DNA of 64,000 bases from Gemmatimonadaceae bacterium (GTDB lineage: Bacteria; Gemmatimonadota; Gemmatimonadetes; Gemmatimonadales; Gemmatimonadaceae): positions 186,001-250,000 of the forward strand of contig JADZAN010000009.1 in the NCBI GenBank assembly GCA_020852815.1, given 5' to 3'. Every line of letters begins with the position of its first letter. Within the stretch, counting starts at the first letter, position 1. A program made the translations under genes and the position numbers. A model generated the notes under the pieces. That model worked only from the letters and a program-made list of their open reading frames with translations, was not told the DNA's origin and searched no databases. This document shows, piece by piece, positions 49,850-63,216 of the stretch.

Positions 49850-50118
49850 GGAGGGCGTGGCGAGGACGTCGGGTGGCGGGCGTCTATATGGTACGGCCGG
49901 AGGAGACGTCTGGCAGGGACCTTCAGTTGGGGCGTCCGTGTGGAAGCGGCGGCGGCGCGGATTCGCGGCGGGACAAGCGTGCGGGCGGGGGGCGCGAACG
50001 GCAATGCGTCATGCGAGCCGATCGGCCCCGAGTCGACGAGCGCGATCGTGTAACTTGCGGTCGGAAGCTGGATCTGGTGCGGCTGTGGCGCGGCTCTGCC
50101 GCGGCGCTCATCCCGCGC

Positions 50119-51294
50119 ATGATCAACGACCTGACCGCGAACCTGACTTCGACGCTGACCCCGAACCTCGCCTCGTCTCTGACTGCCCACGATCACGACG
50201 CCGTTTCCCACACGGGAACGGCGGGCGCACCTCCCACGGACGACCTTCGCATCAGCGCCATCAGGCCGCTGGTGGTGCCGGCGCTGGTGCAGGAGCGCGT
50301 CACGGTTCGCGACGAGACGCTGGCGCTCGTGGGGCGCACACGCGCGGCGATTGCGGACATCCTGCATGGGCGCGACGACCGGCTCCTCGTGGTGGTCGGG
50401 CCCTGTTCGATTCACGATCACGAGCAGGCACTGGAGTATGGCCAGCGCCTCAAGGCGGTGGCGGACACACTCGGCGACGAGCTCGTCATCGTGATGCGCG
50501 CCTACTTCGAGAAGCCGCGCACCACCGTGGGGTGGAAGGGCTACATCAATGACCCGCACCTGGATGGGACGTTCGCCATCAACGAGGGGTTGGAGCGGGC
50601 GCGGCGGCTGCTGGTCGAGCTGGACTCGTTAGGCATGCCGACCGGGACGGAGTACCTGGACCTCCTCAGCCCGCAATACATCTCCGACCTGGTGTCGTGG
50701 GGGGCGATCGGCGCGCGCACGACGGAGAGCCAGAGTCATCGCCAGCTCGCCTCGGGGTTGAGCTGTCCCGTGGGGTTCAAGAACGGGACCGACGGGAGCG
50801 TGAAGGTGGCCGCCGACGCCATCCTCGCCGCGCGTTCGTCGCACGCCTTCATGGGGATGACGAAGCTGGGGGTGGCGGCGATCTTCGAGACGACGGGGAA
50901 CGAGGACTGCCACGTGATCCTGCGCGGCGGCACGCGCCCCAACCACGATGCGGCGAGCGTGGCCGAGTGTTGCGCCTCGCTGCGCGCCGCAGGGCTGCGC
51001 GAGCAGGTGATGATCGACGTCTCGCACGGCAACAGCGAGAAGCAGTTCCGGCGCCAACTGACGATTGCCGGAGAACTCGCCGAGCGAGTTGCGGCTGGCG
51101 ACCAGCACATCATCGGGGTGATGATCGAGAGTCACCTCGAGGAGGGGAAGCAGGCGTTGCAGCCGGGCGCGCCGCTGCGGCGCGGCGTGTCGATCACGGA
51201 TGCCTGCATCGGTTTCGCCGACACGGCGCCCGTGCTGGAGGGGCTCGCGCGCGCGGTGTCGGCCCGGCGCAGCCGCCGCGTCCGCAGTACCTAA
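50119..51294 (+). CDS. 3-deoxy-7-phosphoheptulonate synthase (DAHP synthase, class I)
   Basis: This is the first enzyme of the shikimate pathway, condensing PEP and erythrose 4-phosphate. Conserved pieces are RLLVVVGPCSIHDHEQALEY, VIVMRAYFEKPRTTVGWKG, the metal and substrate sites in FKNGTDGSVKVAADAI, ILRGGTRPNH, and VMIDVSHGNSEKQ. It belongs to the AroF/G/H type at about 391 residues. The N-terminal 35 residues are low-complexity; ATG 50119 is chosen, with further in-frame starts upstream (ATG 50010). It lies 64 bases before an aldo-keto reductase gene and near the tryptophan-degrading kyn genes. The stop overlaps a CCTAACG site. Confidence 0.92.
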   Translation: MINDLTANLTSTLTPNLASSLTAHDHDAVSHTGTAGAPPTDDLRISAIRPLVVPALVQERVTVRDETLALVGRTRAAIADILHGRDDRLLVVVGPCSIHDHEQALEYGQRLKAVADTLGDELVIVMRAYFEKPRTTVGWKGYINDPHLDGTFAINEGLERARRLLVELDSLGMPTGTEYLDLLSPQYISDLVSWGAIGARTTESQSHRQLASGLSCPVGFKNGTDGSVKVAADAILAARSSHAFMGMTKLGVAAIFETTGNEDCHVILRGGTRPNHDAASVAECCASLRAAGLREQVMIDVSHGNSEKQFRRQLTIAGELAERVAAGDQHIIGVMIESHLEEGKQALQPGAPLRRGVSITDACIGFADTAPVLEGLARAVSARRSRRVRST

Positions 51295-53922
<2,628 letters not shown>

Positions 53923-53926
<4 letters not shown>

Positions 53927-54882
53927 CCTGTCCGCATCATCACGAAGGGGACGAGCAGGACGCCGGCGCCGCCGCGTCGCCGCACGGTGCGGCGGAGGGC
54001 GACGCCACGGGGAGCGACGGGACGGCGGGCGACGGAACGGCGATCGACGAGGGGGAGACGATCGTCGTCTCCGAGGGGGCCAAGCTCGATTTCAGTCGCG
54101 ACATGACGTATGGCGACTACTTGCAGCTGGACGCGGTGCTTACGGCGCAGCATCCGCTCTCGCCCGACCATAACGAGTTGCTCTTCATCATCCAGCATCA
54201 GACGAGTGAACTGTGGATGAAGCTCATGCTCCATGAGCTGTCGGGCGCGGTGGGGTGCATTGCGCGCGACGAGCTGGGAAGCGCGTTCAAGATGCTGGCG
54301 CGCGTGAGCCGGATCATGGAGCAGCTGGTGCACGCGTGGGACGTACTGGCGACGATGACGCCGCCCGAGTACTCGGCGATTCGCCCGTTTCTCGCCAACT
54401 CGAGCGGCTTCCAGAGTTGGCAGTACCGCTGCATCGAGTTCATGATGGGAAACAAGAACGCCGCGATGCTGCGTCCGCACGCGCATCGCCCCGACATCCT
54501 GGCCAAGGTGGAGGCGGCGTATCGTGCGCCGTCGCTCTACGACGAGTCGTTGCGGCTGCTGGCGCGGCGCGGGATCGCGGTGCCGCAGGGCCATCTCGAG
54601 CGCGACTGGACCAGGCGCTACGTCGCGAGCGATGAAGTGGAGCAGGCGTGGTTGGTCGTCTACCGCGATCCGTCGAAGTACTGGGAGCTGTACCAGTTGG
54701 GGGAGGAGCTCACGGACCTGGAGGACGCCTTCCGGCTGTGGCGTTTCCGGCACGTGACGACGGTGGAGCGGGTGATCGGCTTCAAGCGCGGGACCGGGGG
54801 GACGAGCGGGGTGGGGTACCTGCGGAAAATGCTGGACACGGTGCTGTTCCCTGAGATTTGGAAGTTGAGGACGGATCTTTAG
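53923..54882 (+). CDS. kynA: Tryptophan 2,3-dioxygenase
   Basis: TDO is the heme enzyme that opens the tryptophan indole ring to N-formylkynurenine. The conserved core starts at [20 protein letters not shown] with [18 protein letters not shown], continues with [21 protein letters not shown] and ends with [19 protein letters not shown] and [11 protein letters not shown]. The N-terminal 55 residues are acidic, Gly/Ala-rich and begin with [10 protein letters not shown], which is not part of the usual protein and may bind metal. The total is 319 residues. It is translationally coupled to kynU. Confidence 0.95.
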
Positions 54883-54913
54883 GGGCGGACGGGGGCGGGG
54901 GAGATCGCGCAAA

Positions 54914-55006
54914 TTGGGGTCAGAGTCAGCGAACCAAATTCTCGCTGACTCTGACCCCAACCCGCTGACCCCAACCCGCTGACCCCAACCCGCTGACCCC
55001 AACCCG
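54914..55006. repeat. REPIN copy E (covariant arms) with tandem tail
   Basis: 54914-54960 is a perfect 19-9-19 inverted repeat in which both arms differ from the main type at one paired position: GTCAGCGA with TCGCTGAC instead of GTCACCGA with TCGGTGAC. From 54961 to 55006 follow three 14-base units CCCGCTGACCCCAA and part of a fourth. Confidence 0.95.
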
Positions 55007-55170
55007 CGCCCACCTGCGCGACCCCAACCTGCCAACCTGTCCAACCCGCCGATTCGTCCGGATCGCCAAGACCGTCGGATTCGCCGCACGGCAGGCCGCC
55101 GCCCTCCTGCGGCGCGAAGCAGGGCGTTGCATGATTGGGAGCCCCCTTCCTTTCACTCACCCGCACCGCC

Positions 55171-57267
55171 ATGAAATCCCACTCCCTGCATCGGCGCCTC
55201 GCGCGGTTCGTCGTGACGTTGCTGGCGGCCGGCTCCGCCGGCGTCGCATCCCCCGCGCAGGCGCAGACGCCGCGCCCCATGCGCGTCGCCGATTACCTCG
55301 ACCTCGAGCAAGCGGGGGATCCGCAACTCTCGCCCGACGGCAAGCAGGTGGTCTACACGCGCGGCTACATCGACAAGGTCAACGACGCGTGGACCGGGGC
55401 GCTGTGGATCATGAACAGCGACGGGACGAAGCATCGCTTCCTGGCGGAAGGGTCGAACCCGGTGTGGAGTCCCGATGGGACACGACTGGCCTACATCGCG
55501 ATGGGGGACAACCCAAAAGGTCCGCAGCTCTTCGTGCGGTGGATGGATGCGGAAGGAGCCACGAGCCAGGTGACGCGCCTGGGCGAAGCGCCGGCGATGC
55601 TCAAGTGGTCGCCCGATGGCAAGTCGATCGGCTTTGTCATGTTTGTCTCGAGCGAGACGCCGTGGAATGTGGAACTCCCCCCGCCGCCGCCTAACGCCAA
55701 ATGGGTGGCCCCGCCGCGCGTGGTCGATCAGCTGCACTATCGCACTGACCGCACGGGCTTCGCGCGCGGCGGGTCGCGGCACATCTTCACCGTGCCCGCC
55801 GACGGCGGGACGCTGCGCCGGGTGACACCGGCCGACCTCGGCGTGGGGGCGAGCTACGATGGGATCGCCTTCGGCCCGGGGAACTGGGACTGGACGCCGG
55901 ATGGGACGACGATCCTGTTCGAGGGCGTGCGGCCGGCGCAGGCCGACACGATGCTGCACGCCGGGGTCATCTACTCGGTGAGCGCCATGGGGGGCGAGGC
56001 CAAGCTCCTCACGACGGCGCCCGGGATGTGGCTCAAGCCCGTCGTTTCCCCTGACGGGAGGTCGGTCGCGTACGTGGGACACGGCCCCACGACGATGACG
56101 ATGCGCACCACGTCCCTGTACGTGATGAGCATCGACGGCTCCAACGCGCGCGAGATCACGCCATCGCTCGATCGCGACCCGGCGATGTTCGGGATGGGAT
56201 CACTGCTCTGGGCACCGGATGGGAGCGGCGTGTACTTCGCGCCGGAAGATCGTGGGACGCGCAACCTCGTCTTCGCCCCGCTGGGCGGCGGCGCAGTGCG
56301 CCAGGTGACAAACGGTCCGCAGCAGATCGTGCTGGGCAATCGCAGCGCCAGCGGGATGTTTGTCGGCACCGTGACGGATGTCGCGCATCCGTCCGAGGTG
56401 GCGCGCATCACGCTGGGACCCAGGGGAGCGGAGGTGGCGCGCATCACCGACATCAACGCCGACTTCACCGCCGACAAGCAACTGGGCAGCGTGGAGGAGG
56501 TGTGGTATACCTCGAGCGGCGGGACGAAGGTTCAGGGGTGGATCGTGAAGCCGCCCAACTTCGACAAGGCGCGGAGATACCCGATGCTTCTCGAGATCCA
56601 CGGCGGGCCGCAGGGGATGTACGGCGTGGGCTTCGATCCGATGTGGCATGCGTTCGCCGGCGCGGGATTCGTGGTCCTCTACACCAACCCGCGTGGATCG
56701 ACCGGGTATGGCAACGCCTTCATGACGGCGATCGACAAGAACTATCCCGGCCCTGACTTCGACGACCTGATGGCCGGCGTCGACACCGTCGTGGGACGTG
56801 GATACATCGACGCGTCGCAGTTGTATGTCTCCGGATGCAGCGGTGGTGGAATCCTCACCAGTTGGGTCATCACCCATACCACGCGCTTCGCCGGTGCCGC
56901 GGTGCGCTGCCCGATCACCAACTGGACGAGCATGGCCGGCGGCTCGGACGTGCCGCTTTTCGCGCACTCCTTCTTCAATCGCCCGTTTTGGGAGTCACCG
57001 AACGAGTGGCTGGAGAAGTCGCCGGTCTTCCATGCAGGGAAGGTGAAGACGCCGACGCTCTTCATGACCGGGGTGCTCGACATGCGCACGCCGATTCCGC
57101 AGTCGGAGGAGCTCTACTCGGCGCTCAAGCTGCTGGGGGTGCCGACGACGATGCTCCGCTTTGAGGAGGAGTGGCACGGAACCGAGTCGCGCCCCTCGAA
57201 CTGGATGCGGACGATGCTGTACATGCAGAGCTGGTTCGGGAAGTTCGGGGCGAAGCCGGTCTCGTGA
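55171..57267 (+). CDS. Exported S9 family peptidase (prolyl oligopeptidase/acylaminoacyl-peptidase-like)
   Basis: A signal peptide (RRLARFVVTLLAAGSAGVA then AQAQ) leads a 698-residue protein. The N-terminal two-thirds is a TolB-like beta-propeller (QLSPDGKQVVYTR, WSPDGTRLAYIA, WTPDGTTILF and so on). The C-terminal alpha/beta hydrolase has the nucleophile Ser in VSGCSGGGI, Asp in TGVLDMRTPIPQSEEL and His in EEEWHGTESRPSNW. HGGPQGMYG is the oxyanion segment. Such enzymes remove dipeptides or acylated residues from peptides in the periplasm. ATG 55171 fits the signal. Confidence 0.92.
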   Translation: MKSHSLHRRLARFVVTLLAAGSAGVASPAQAQTPRPMRVADYLDLEQAGDPQLSPDGKQVVYTRGYIDKVNDAWTGALWIMNSDGTKHRFLAEGSNPVWSPDGTRLAYIAMGDNPKGPQLFVRWMDAEGATSQVTRLGEAPAMLKWSPDGKSIGFVMFVSSETPWNVELPPPPPNAKWVAPPRVVDQLHYRTDRTGFARGGSRHIFTVPADGGTLRRVTPADLGVGASYDGIAFGPGNWDWTPDGTTILFEGVRPAQADTMLHAGVIYSVSAMGGEAKLLTTAPGMWLKPVVSPDGRSVAYVGHGPTTMTMRTTSLYVMSIDGSNAREITPSLDRDPAMFGMGSLLWAPDGSGVYFAPEDRGTRNLVFAPLGGGAVRQVTNGPQQIVLGNRSASGMFVGTVTDVAHPSEVARITLGPRGAEVARITDINADFTADKQLGSVEEVWYTSSGGTKVQGWIVKPPNFDKARRYPMLLEIHGGPQGMYGVGFDPMWHAFAGAGFVVLYTNPRGSTGYGNAFMTAIDKNYPGPDFDDLMAGVDTVVGRGYIDASQLYVSGCSGGGILTSWVITHTTRFAGAAVRCPITNWTSMAGGSDVPLFAHSFFNRPFWESPNEWLEKSPVFHAGKVKTPTLFMTGVLDMRTPIPQSEELYSALKLLGVPTTMLRFEEEWHGTESRPSNWMRTMLYMQSWFGKFGAKPVS

Positions 57268-57298
57268 GGGTTGGGGGGGGCGGGGCGGGGGGCCGACT

Positions 57299-57400
57299 TC
57301 GGGGTCAGCGACATCGGCGACATTGGGGTCAGAGTCATCGAGAAACTACTTGAAGGGGGTCAGAGTCAGCGAACCAAATTCTCGCTGACTCTGACCCCAA
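57299..57400. repeat. REPIN copy F (covariant arms) with two half-sites
   Basis: 57354-57400 is a 19-9-19 inverted repeat of the covariant type (GTCAGCGA/TCGCTGAC), imperfect only in the outer two bases of the left arm. Two isolated half-sites precede it: GGGGTCAGCGA (about 57301-57311) and TTGGGGTCAGAGTCATCGA (57323-57341). Copy F ends 114 bases before the RAYT start codon. Confidence 0.93.
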
Positions 57401-57514
57401 CTGTCGTGCGGCGATTTTGCACCTGAGCGCAATGCGATGGTACGGCCCCGCGAAGCATTGGGAGCGAACTTCAGCGCCAGTCTCGCTCTTCCACCTCTCG
57501 GCCGAGGATCATCG

Positions 57515-58264
57515 ATGCCGCGACTGCCGCGCTTGGTCGTTCCTGGGCGACCGCTTCATGTCATCCAGCGTGGCAACGACCGAAGGCCAACGTTCCAATC
57601 CGTGCGCGATCACATGGTCTATCTCGACTTCCTCTTCGAGGTGAGTCGCGCGACCGACGTGTCGATTCACGCCTATGTGCTGATGACGAATCACGTGCAT
57701 CTCCTCGTCACGCCAGAAAGCGAGGACGCGCCAGCTCGTCTCATGCAGAGCATCGGGCGTCGATATGTGCGCTACTTCAATACGAGGTACGCTCGAACGG
57801 GGACGCTCTGGGAGTCACGCTATCGATCATCCGTGATCGACAGCGAGCACTACCTGCTCGCCTGTGCGCGCTACATCGAGCGAAACCCGGTGCGCGCAGG
57901 AATGGTCGGCACGCCCGCCGAGTACTCCTGGTCGAGCTACCACCACAACGCGTACGGCACGCCGGACCGACTTCTCAGGGCACATCCGGTGCTGCTCGCA
58001 CTCGGCACGACGCCAAGTGAACGACGTGCAGCCTATCGCGCGCTCTTTACCCAGGAACTTCCCGAAGACGAGCTCACGCGGATCCGCCGCTCGACGCAAC
58101 GCGGGGATGCGACGGGGGGAGAGGCGTTCCTTCGGCAGCTGGCGATGGAGCGGCGTCGCCCCGTTGTTCGGCGACCGGTTGGGGGGCGCGTCGCTCCTTG
58201 CGGCATGGGCGATGCCGGAGTCCGCGAAAATGGGGTCAGAGTCACCGAACCAATTTCTCGGTGA
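57515..58264 (+). CDS. REP-associated tyrosine transposase (RAYT, Y1 HUH family)
   Basis: RAYTs are single-copy relatives of IS200/IS605 transposases that cut single-stranded REP hairpins. The 249-residue protein has the N-terminal HVIQRGNDRRPTF, the HUH motif in MTNHVHLL (His60, His62), the catalytic-tyrosine region RRYVRYFNTRYARTGTLWESRY (Tyr84 or Tyr87 as candidates; given in parts), and RYIERNPVRAGMV with WSSY, all RAYT hallmarks. It is flanked by REPIN F upstream and REPIN G, which supplies its last ten codons and its stop. No terminal inverted repeats of its own or partner gene are seen. It is probably domesticated. Confidence 0.9.
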   Translation: MPRLPRLVVPGRPLHVIQRGNDRRPTFQSVRDHMVYLDFLFEVSRATDVSIHAYVLMTNHVHLLVTPESEDAPARLMQSIGRRYVRYFNTRYARTGTLWESRYRSSVIDSEHYLLACARYIERNPVRAGMVGTPAEYSWSSYHHNAYGTPDRLLRAHPVLLALGTTPSERRAAYRALFTQELPEDELTRIRRSTQRGDATGGEAFLRQLAMERRRPVVRRPVGGRVAPCGMGDAGVRENGVRVTEPISR

Positions 58265-58291
58265 CTCTGACCCCAATTTGCGCTGACCCCA
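58230..58291. repeat. REPIN copy G with short tail
   Basis: 58230-58276 is a 19-9-19 inverted repeat with centre ACCAATTTC; only the outermost left base differs. A half-site TTTGCGCTGACCCCAA follows (58277-58292). The RAYT stop codon (58262-58264) lies in the right arm. Confidence 0.95.
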
Positions 58292-58316
58292 ATTTGCGCC
58301 AGTGCTCCCCCCCCCG

Positions 58317-61300
58317 TCACCGCCCCACGAAGTACGGCTTCCCCATCGCCTTGGGATTCGGCCACACGCGCGACGCGTCGGCGCCGCTGAACAGGAGGCC
58401 GTTCTTCATCACGTAACGAATCCTCGACGCATTGCCGATGTCGTCCAGCGGGTTGGCGTCGAGGACGACGAGGTCGGCGAGCTTGCCGACCTCCAGGGAG
58501 CCAAGCTGGGCATCCAGACCGTGCTGCGTCGCACCGCGGATGGTGGCGATCTCGAGGATCTCCTGCGGGGTAAAGCCGCTGCGCTTGAAGAGGTCGAGCT
58601 CCCAGTGCGCGTCGATGCCGAACATCTGCCCATGCGCCCCCAGCTGCAACGACGTCCCGTTGCGATAGAGCTTCCGGAGCTCCGCGCCCATCGCCCAGAC
58701 CGCCATGTCCTCCGGCCACAGCTTGGTGGGCGAGCGCACGCGCATGAGCTGTTCGGGGGTGATGAAGCGCGTGAGCTTGGGGTCCTCCCACAGCTTCGAC
58801 TGCTGGTGGTACCACCCCTCGCCCATCGCAACGTTGTAGCCGACGAGGAGCGTGGGCGACATCCCCGCCGTGGTCTTTCCCCAGAAGGTCACCACGTCGC
58901 CATAGAACGGATGATGTCCCATGGAGTGCTCGAGTCCCGTGATCCCGTCGAGGAGCTGCGTGAAGTTCATCTGTGGGTCGGCGGCCGACTCGGAGACGAC
59001 GTTGAGCCCCAACTCGCGCGCCGCGGTAACGGTGAGCGAGCGGCGCAGGCGGACGTCCTGGACGTAGTCCTTCACGGCGATGGCGCCATAGTCGCGGTTC
59101 CAGCGCAGCTGCTCGCGCGCGTCGTCGAGCGTGGCGATGGGGCGATACATGAGGCGCCGCGCACCGGCGCGCCCGCCGTAGATGACGGAGCCGGTGGTGA
59201 AGTAGCGCGGCCCGACCATCTGCCCGCTGCGAATCATCTCGTTGAGCCAGGCGTCGCGGTACTCGTTGCCGTACACTTCGACCATGGTGGTGACACCATA
59301 CGCAAGCGGCGCCGTGAAGTATGTCGGCTGCTGTTCAATGACGTGCAACGTGGACTGCTCGATATGCGGGTGCGCGTGCGCATCGATGAGCCCGGGGATG
59401 ATGGTGGCGCCGGCGAGGTCGAAGACCTTGGCCCCCACGGGAACCGTGACGTTCGTGCCTAACGCCGCAATCTTCCCATCGACGAGGACGATGGTGGCGC
59501 GCTCGACGACATCGCGCCGGGCGTTCATCGTCACCACTCGCGCGCCGGTGAGGGCGATGGGCGTCGTGTTGCGATCGACGGCGTAGTCGATCCCCAACTC
59601 GGTGCGGCGCGCGGTGGAGCCGGGCACGCGCGGACCGGTCCACGAAGCCGCGATGCCGCCGGCCGCGGTCGCGGCGGGTCGCGGCGCGCGCGCCTCGGGC
59701 GTCCCGTGCGCCTCGGGCGTCCCGCGCGCCTCCCGCGCTTCCTTCGCCTCGGCGACGATGTCGGCGACCGCCTTCTCGAAGAACCCGCGCGCCCGCGTCC
59801 ACGCAATCGTGCGCGCGTCGGGCGACCAGGTGAGGTAGCCACCATCTTCGGCGTCGATGCGAAGGGCGGCCCCTGTGCCCTCGAACGGCGAGAGCGTCAC
59901 CGCCTTGCCGGCACGGCTCCACGGGATGAGGTAGCTGCGCTGGTACTCGCGCACGGCGAGCCACGACAGGTCACCCGATGGCACGACGGCGACGGCGTTG
60001 GGAAGGGCATAGAGCAACGTCTCGCCGCTCCCGTCAGGCGCAATGCGCTTGAGGACGAGGTTCTCTCCCTCGAACTCGGAGAAGTAGAGTGCCTGGCCAT
60101 CACCCTGCCACATGACCGACGGCGGGATCTTCCCCGCGATGTTCGCATACTCGAGCGCGTGGCCGCTGACACCGGTGACGCGGTGCTCGGTCCCGTTGGT
60201 GTCACGCACGATGAGATCGAACTGGGTTTCGTTGGAAAGCCATGTGCCCCCCGCAAGCCCGGGCGCGCCGCGCACATAGGCGAGGCGCACGCCATCGGGG
60301 GCGAGGGCAAGCGATCCGTATTGCGCGGGGACGTTCGTCAGGCGTACGGCGGGCGCATCGAGCGACGCCTTGCGATAGACGGCGCCGAGCGAGTCGTCGC
60401 TCCACCCGGCGAAGTAGAGGGCGCCGCTCGCGGGGTCGACGATGGGCGACGTTTCCAGCATCGCGGAGCGCGTGACGTTGCGCGGCGCGGCACGCCCGTC
60501 GGTCACCCACAAGTCGCCTAACGCCTCGTACAGGACGCCGGCCGCGATACGCGTCCCCCAGCGGTGGCCACGCGTGGTGGCGCGGTCGACCGGCTCCTCA
60601 TGGCGGAAGCGAATGGTCTCCGACGCCTCACGTTCCACGTGCGCGGTGAACGGAACCTGGGTGTCGGCTCCAGTCATCGTGTCGATGCGATGGATCGTCC
60701 CGCCGAAGGCAATCAGGAGGTGCGCGCCGTCCGGATGCCACGCCATCGCGGGAGCGGGGCCATAGGTCGACGAACCCTGCTGGCGGTCGCGGTCGACCCC
60801 GCGGGCGAGGGTGCGCTCGCGACCGGTGACGAGGTCGCGCACGATGAGGATGGTCTCGTCGATGGCGCGATGGAGATACGCGAGCTCGCGCCCGTTAGGC
60901 GACAGCGCGGGGGCAAAGGCGCCGCCCGCTCGCGCGACGCGCGTCACGAGCTCACCCGTGCGCCGATCGTAGCGATCGATGCGCACGCCGCTGGTAGGGG
61001 TCACGTATGGGTTGAAGGCGAACGCATACAGCGGCGCGTCGCGCCGCTCGAACAGGAGCCCACTCCCATCGGGCTCGGCGACGGCGCCTCCGAGGACATT
61101 CCCGCCCTCGACGAGTCGCACCTTCCCGCCCTGTCGATCGAGCGCGACGAGCTGGTTGGGGGCACCATCACCTTCGACGGTGGCATAGATCGCCCGACCG
61201 TCGATGGACCAGGTGGGGCGATAGTAGTTCTCGCTGCGTGCCGTCGACGCGCGCGACACACGCTCGAGGGCACCGGTCGCGCGGTCGAGCGTCCAGATGT

Positions 61301-61694
61301 CGTAGGCGCCGGCGCGGTCGGAGGAGAAGGCGATCGCGCGCCCATCCGGCGAATAGCGTGGGAAGAGGTTCCATGAACGCCCACTCGTCAGGCGCTTCGC
61401 CGCGCCGCCGTCGATCGGCATTTCGTACAAGTGGCCGAGAAGATCGAAGAGGAGCGTGCGGCCATCGGGAGCGATGGAGAGCGACATCCACGTCCCCTCG
61501 GTGACGTCGAAGGAGATGGTCTTCGACGGGCCAGTGGGGGTCTCGACGTTCCACGCAGACGGTGATTGCGCGTACGCGCTCCGCATGGCGAGCGAGGAGA
61601 CGAGCGCCGGCGCGAACACGGGCGCCAGCGAGGACACGATCGCGAGGACAAGGCGTCGAAGCACCGACGAGCGGGGACGGGCAGGGCGCGTCAT
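58317..61694 (-). CDS. Exported TolB-like propeller fused to an amidohydrolase
   Basis: At 1125 residues this is the largest protein in the window. A signal (RRLVLAIVSSLAPVFAPALV then AYAQ) precedes a long propeller region with WD40-like TolB repeats (SIAPDGRTLLFD, FPRYSPDGRAIAFSSDRAG, ALSPNGRELAYLH, about 40-650). The C-terminal amidohydrolase starts near ARVVTMNARRDVVERATIV and has GLIDAHAHPHIEQ, further His in LEHSMGHHPFYGD, and LEVGKLADLVVLDANPLDDIGNA at the end. The linker has Glu/Ala/Thr/Pro repeats. Family members hydrolyse cyclic dipeptides or similar amides; the substrate is unknown. ATG 61694 is chosen over 61778. Confidence 0.87.
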   Translation of the reverse strand: MTRPARPRSSVLRRLVLAIVSSLAPVFAPALVSSLAMRSAYAQSPSAWNVETPTGPSKTISFDVTEGTWMSLSIAPDGRTLLFDLLGHLYEMPIDGGAAKRLTSGRSWNLFPRYSPDGRAIAFSSDRAGAYDIWTLDRATGALERVSRASTARSENYYRPTWSIDGRAIYATVEGDGAPNQLVALDRQGGKVRLVEGGNVLGGAVAEPDGSGLLFERRDAPLYAFAFNPYVTPTSGVRIDRYDRRTGELVTRVARAGGAFAPALSPNGRELAYLHRAIDETILIVRDLVTGRERTLARGVDRDRQQGSSTYGPAPAMAWHPDGAHLLIAFGGTIHRIDTMTGADTQVPFTAHVEREASETIRFRHEEPVDRATTRGHRWGTRIAAGVLYEALGDLWVTDGRAAPRNVTRSAMLETSPIVDPASGALYFAGWSDDSLGAVYRKASLDAPAVRLTNVPAQYGSLALAPDGVRLAYVRGAPGLAGGTWLSNETQFDLIVRDTNGTEHRVTGVSGHALEYANIAGKIPPSVMWQGDGQALYFSEFEGENLVLKRIAPDGSGETLLYALPNAVAVVPSGDLSWLAVREYQRSYLIPWSRAGKAVTLSPFEGTGAALRIDAEDGGYLTWSPDARTIAWTRARGFFEKAVADIVAEAKEAREARGTPEAHGTPEARAPRPAATAAGGIAASWTGPRVPGSTARRTELGIDYAVDRNTTPIALTGARVVTMNARRDVVERATIVLVDGKIAALGTNVTVPVGAKVFDLAGATIIPGLIDAHAHPHIEQSTLHVIEQQPTYFTAPLAYGVTTMVEVYGNEYRDAWLNEMIRSGQMVGPRYFTTGSVIYGGRAGARRLMYRPIATLDDAREQLRWNRDYGAIAVKDYVQDVRLRRSLTVTAARELGLNVVSESAADPQMNFTQLLDGITGLEHSMGHHPFYGDVVTFWGKTTAGMSPTLLVGYNVAMGEGWYHQQSKLWEDPKLTRFITPEQLMRVRSPTKLWPEDMAVWAMGAELRKLYRNGTSLQLGAHGQMFGIDAHWELDLFKRSGFTPQEILEIATIRGATQHGLDAQLGSLEVGKLADLVVLDANPLDDIGNASRIRYVMKNGLLFSGADASRVWPNPKAMGKPYFVGR

Positions 61695-61851
61695 GGATGG
61701 AAGGGCGGGGGGCGAGGCGAGCCCGTGCGAGGCGATGTCGCGTCGCGCGAAAGTGCCGGTTGCCCCTCGCGCCGTCAACGACGCGGTGTGGTCTCGCCTG
61801 GCGACTCGACTATCGCGGCATCGACTGCATCGATCACCGCAACTGCATCGC

Positions 61852-63212
<1,361 letters not shown>

Positions 63213-63216
<4 letters not shown>

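Noticed and set aside
57299-58291. Active IS200/IS605 insertion sequence
   Set aside because: The transposase is of the RAYT type with no TnpB and no element ends of its own; the flanking repeats also occur alone elsewhere in the window.
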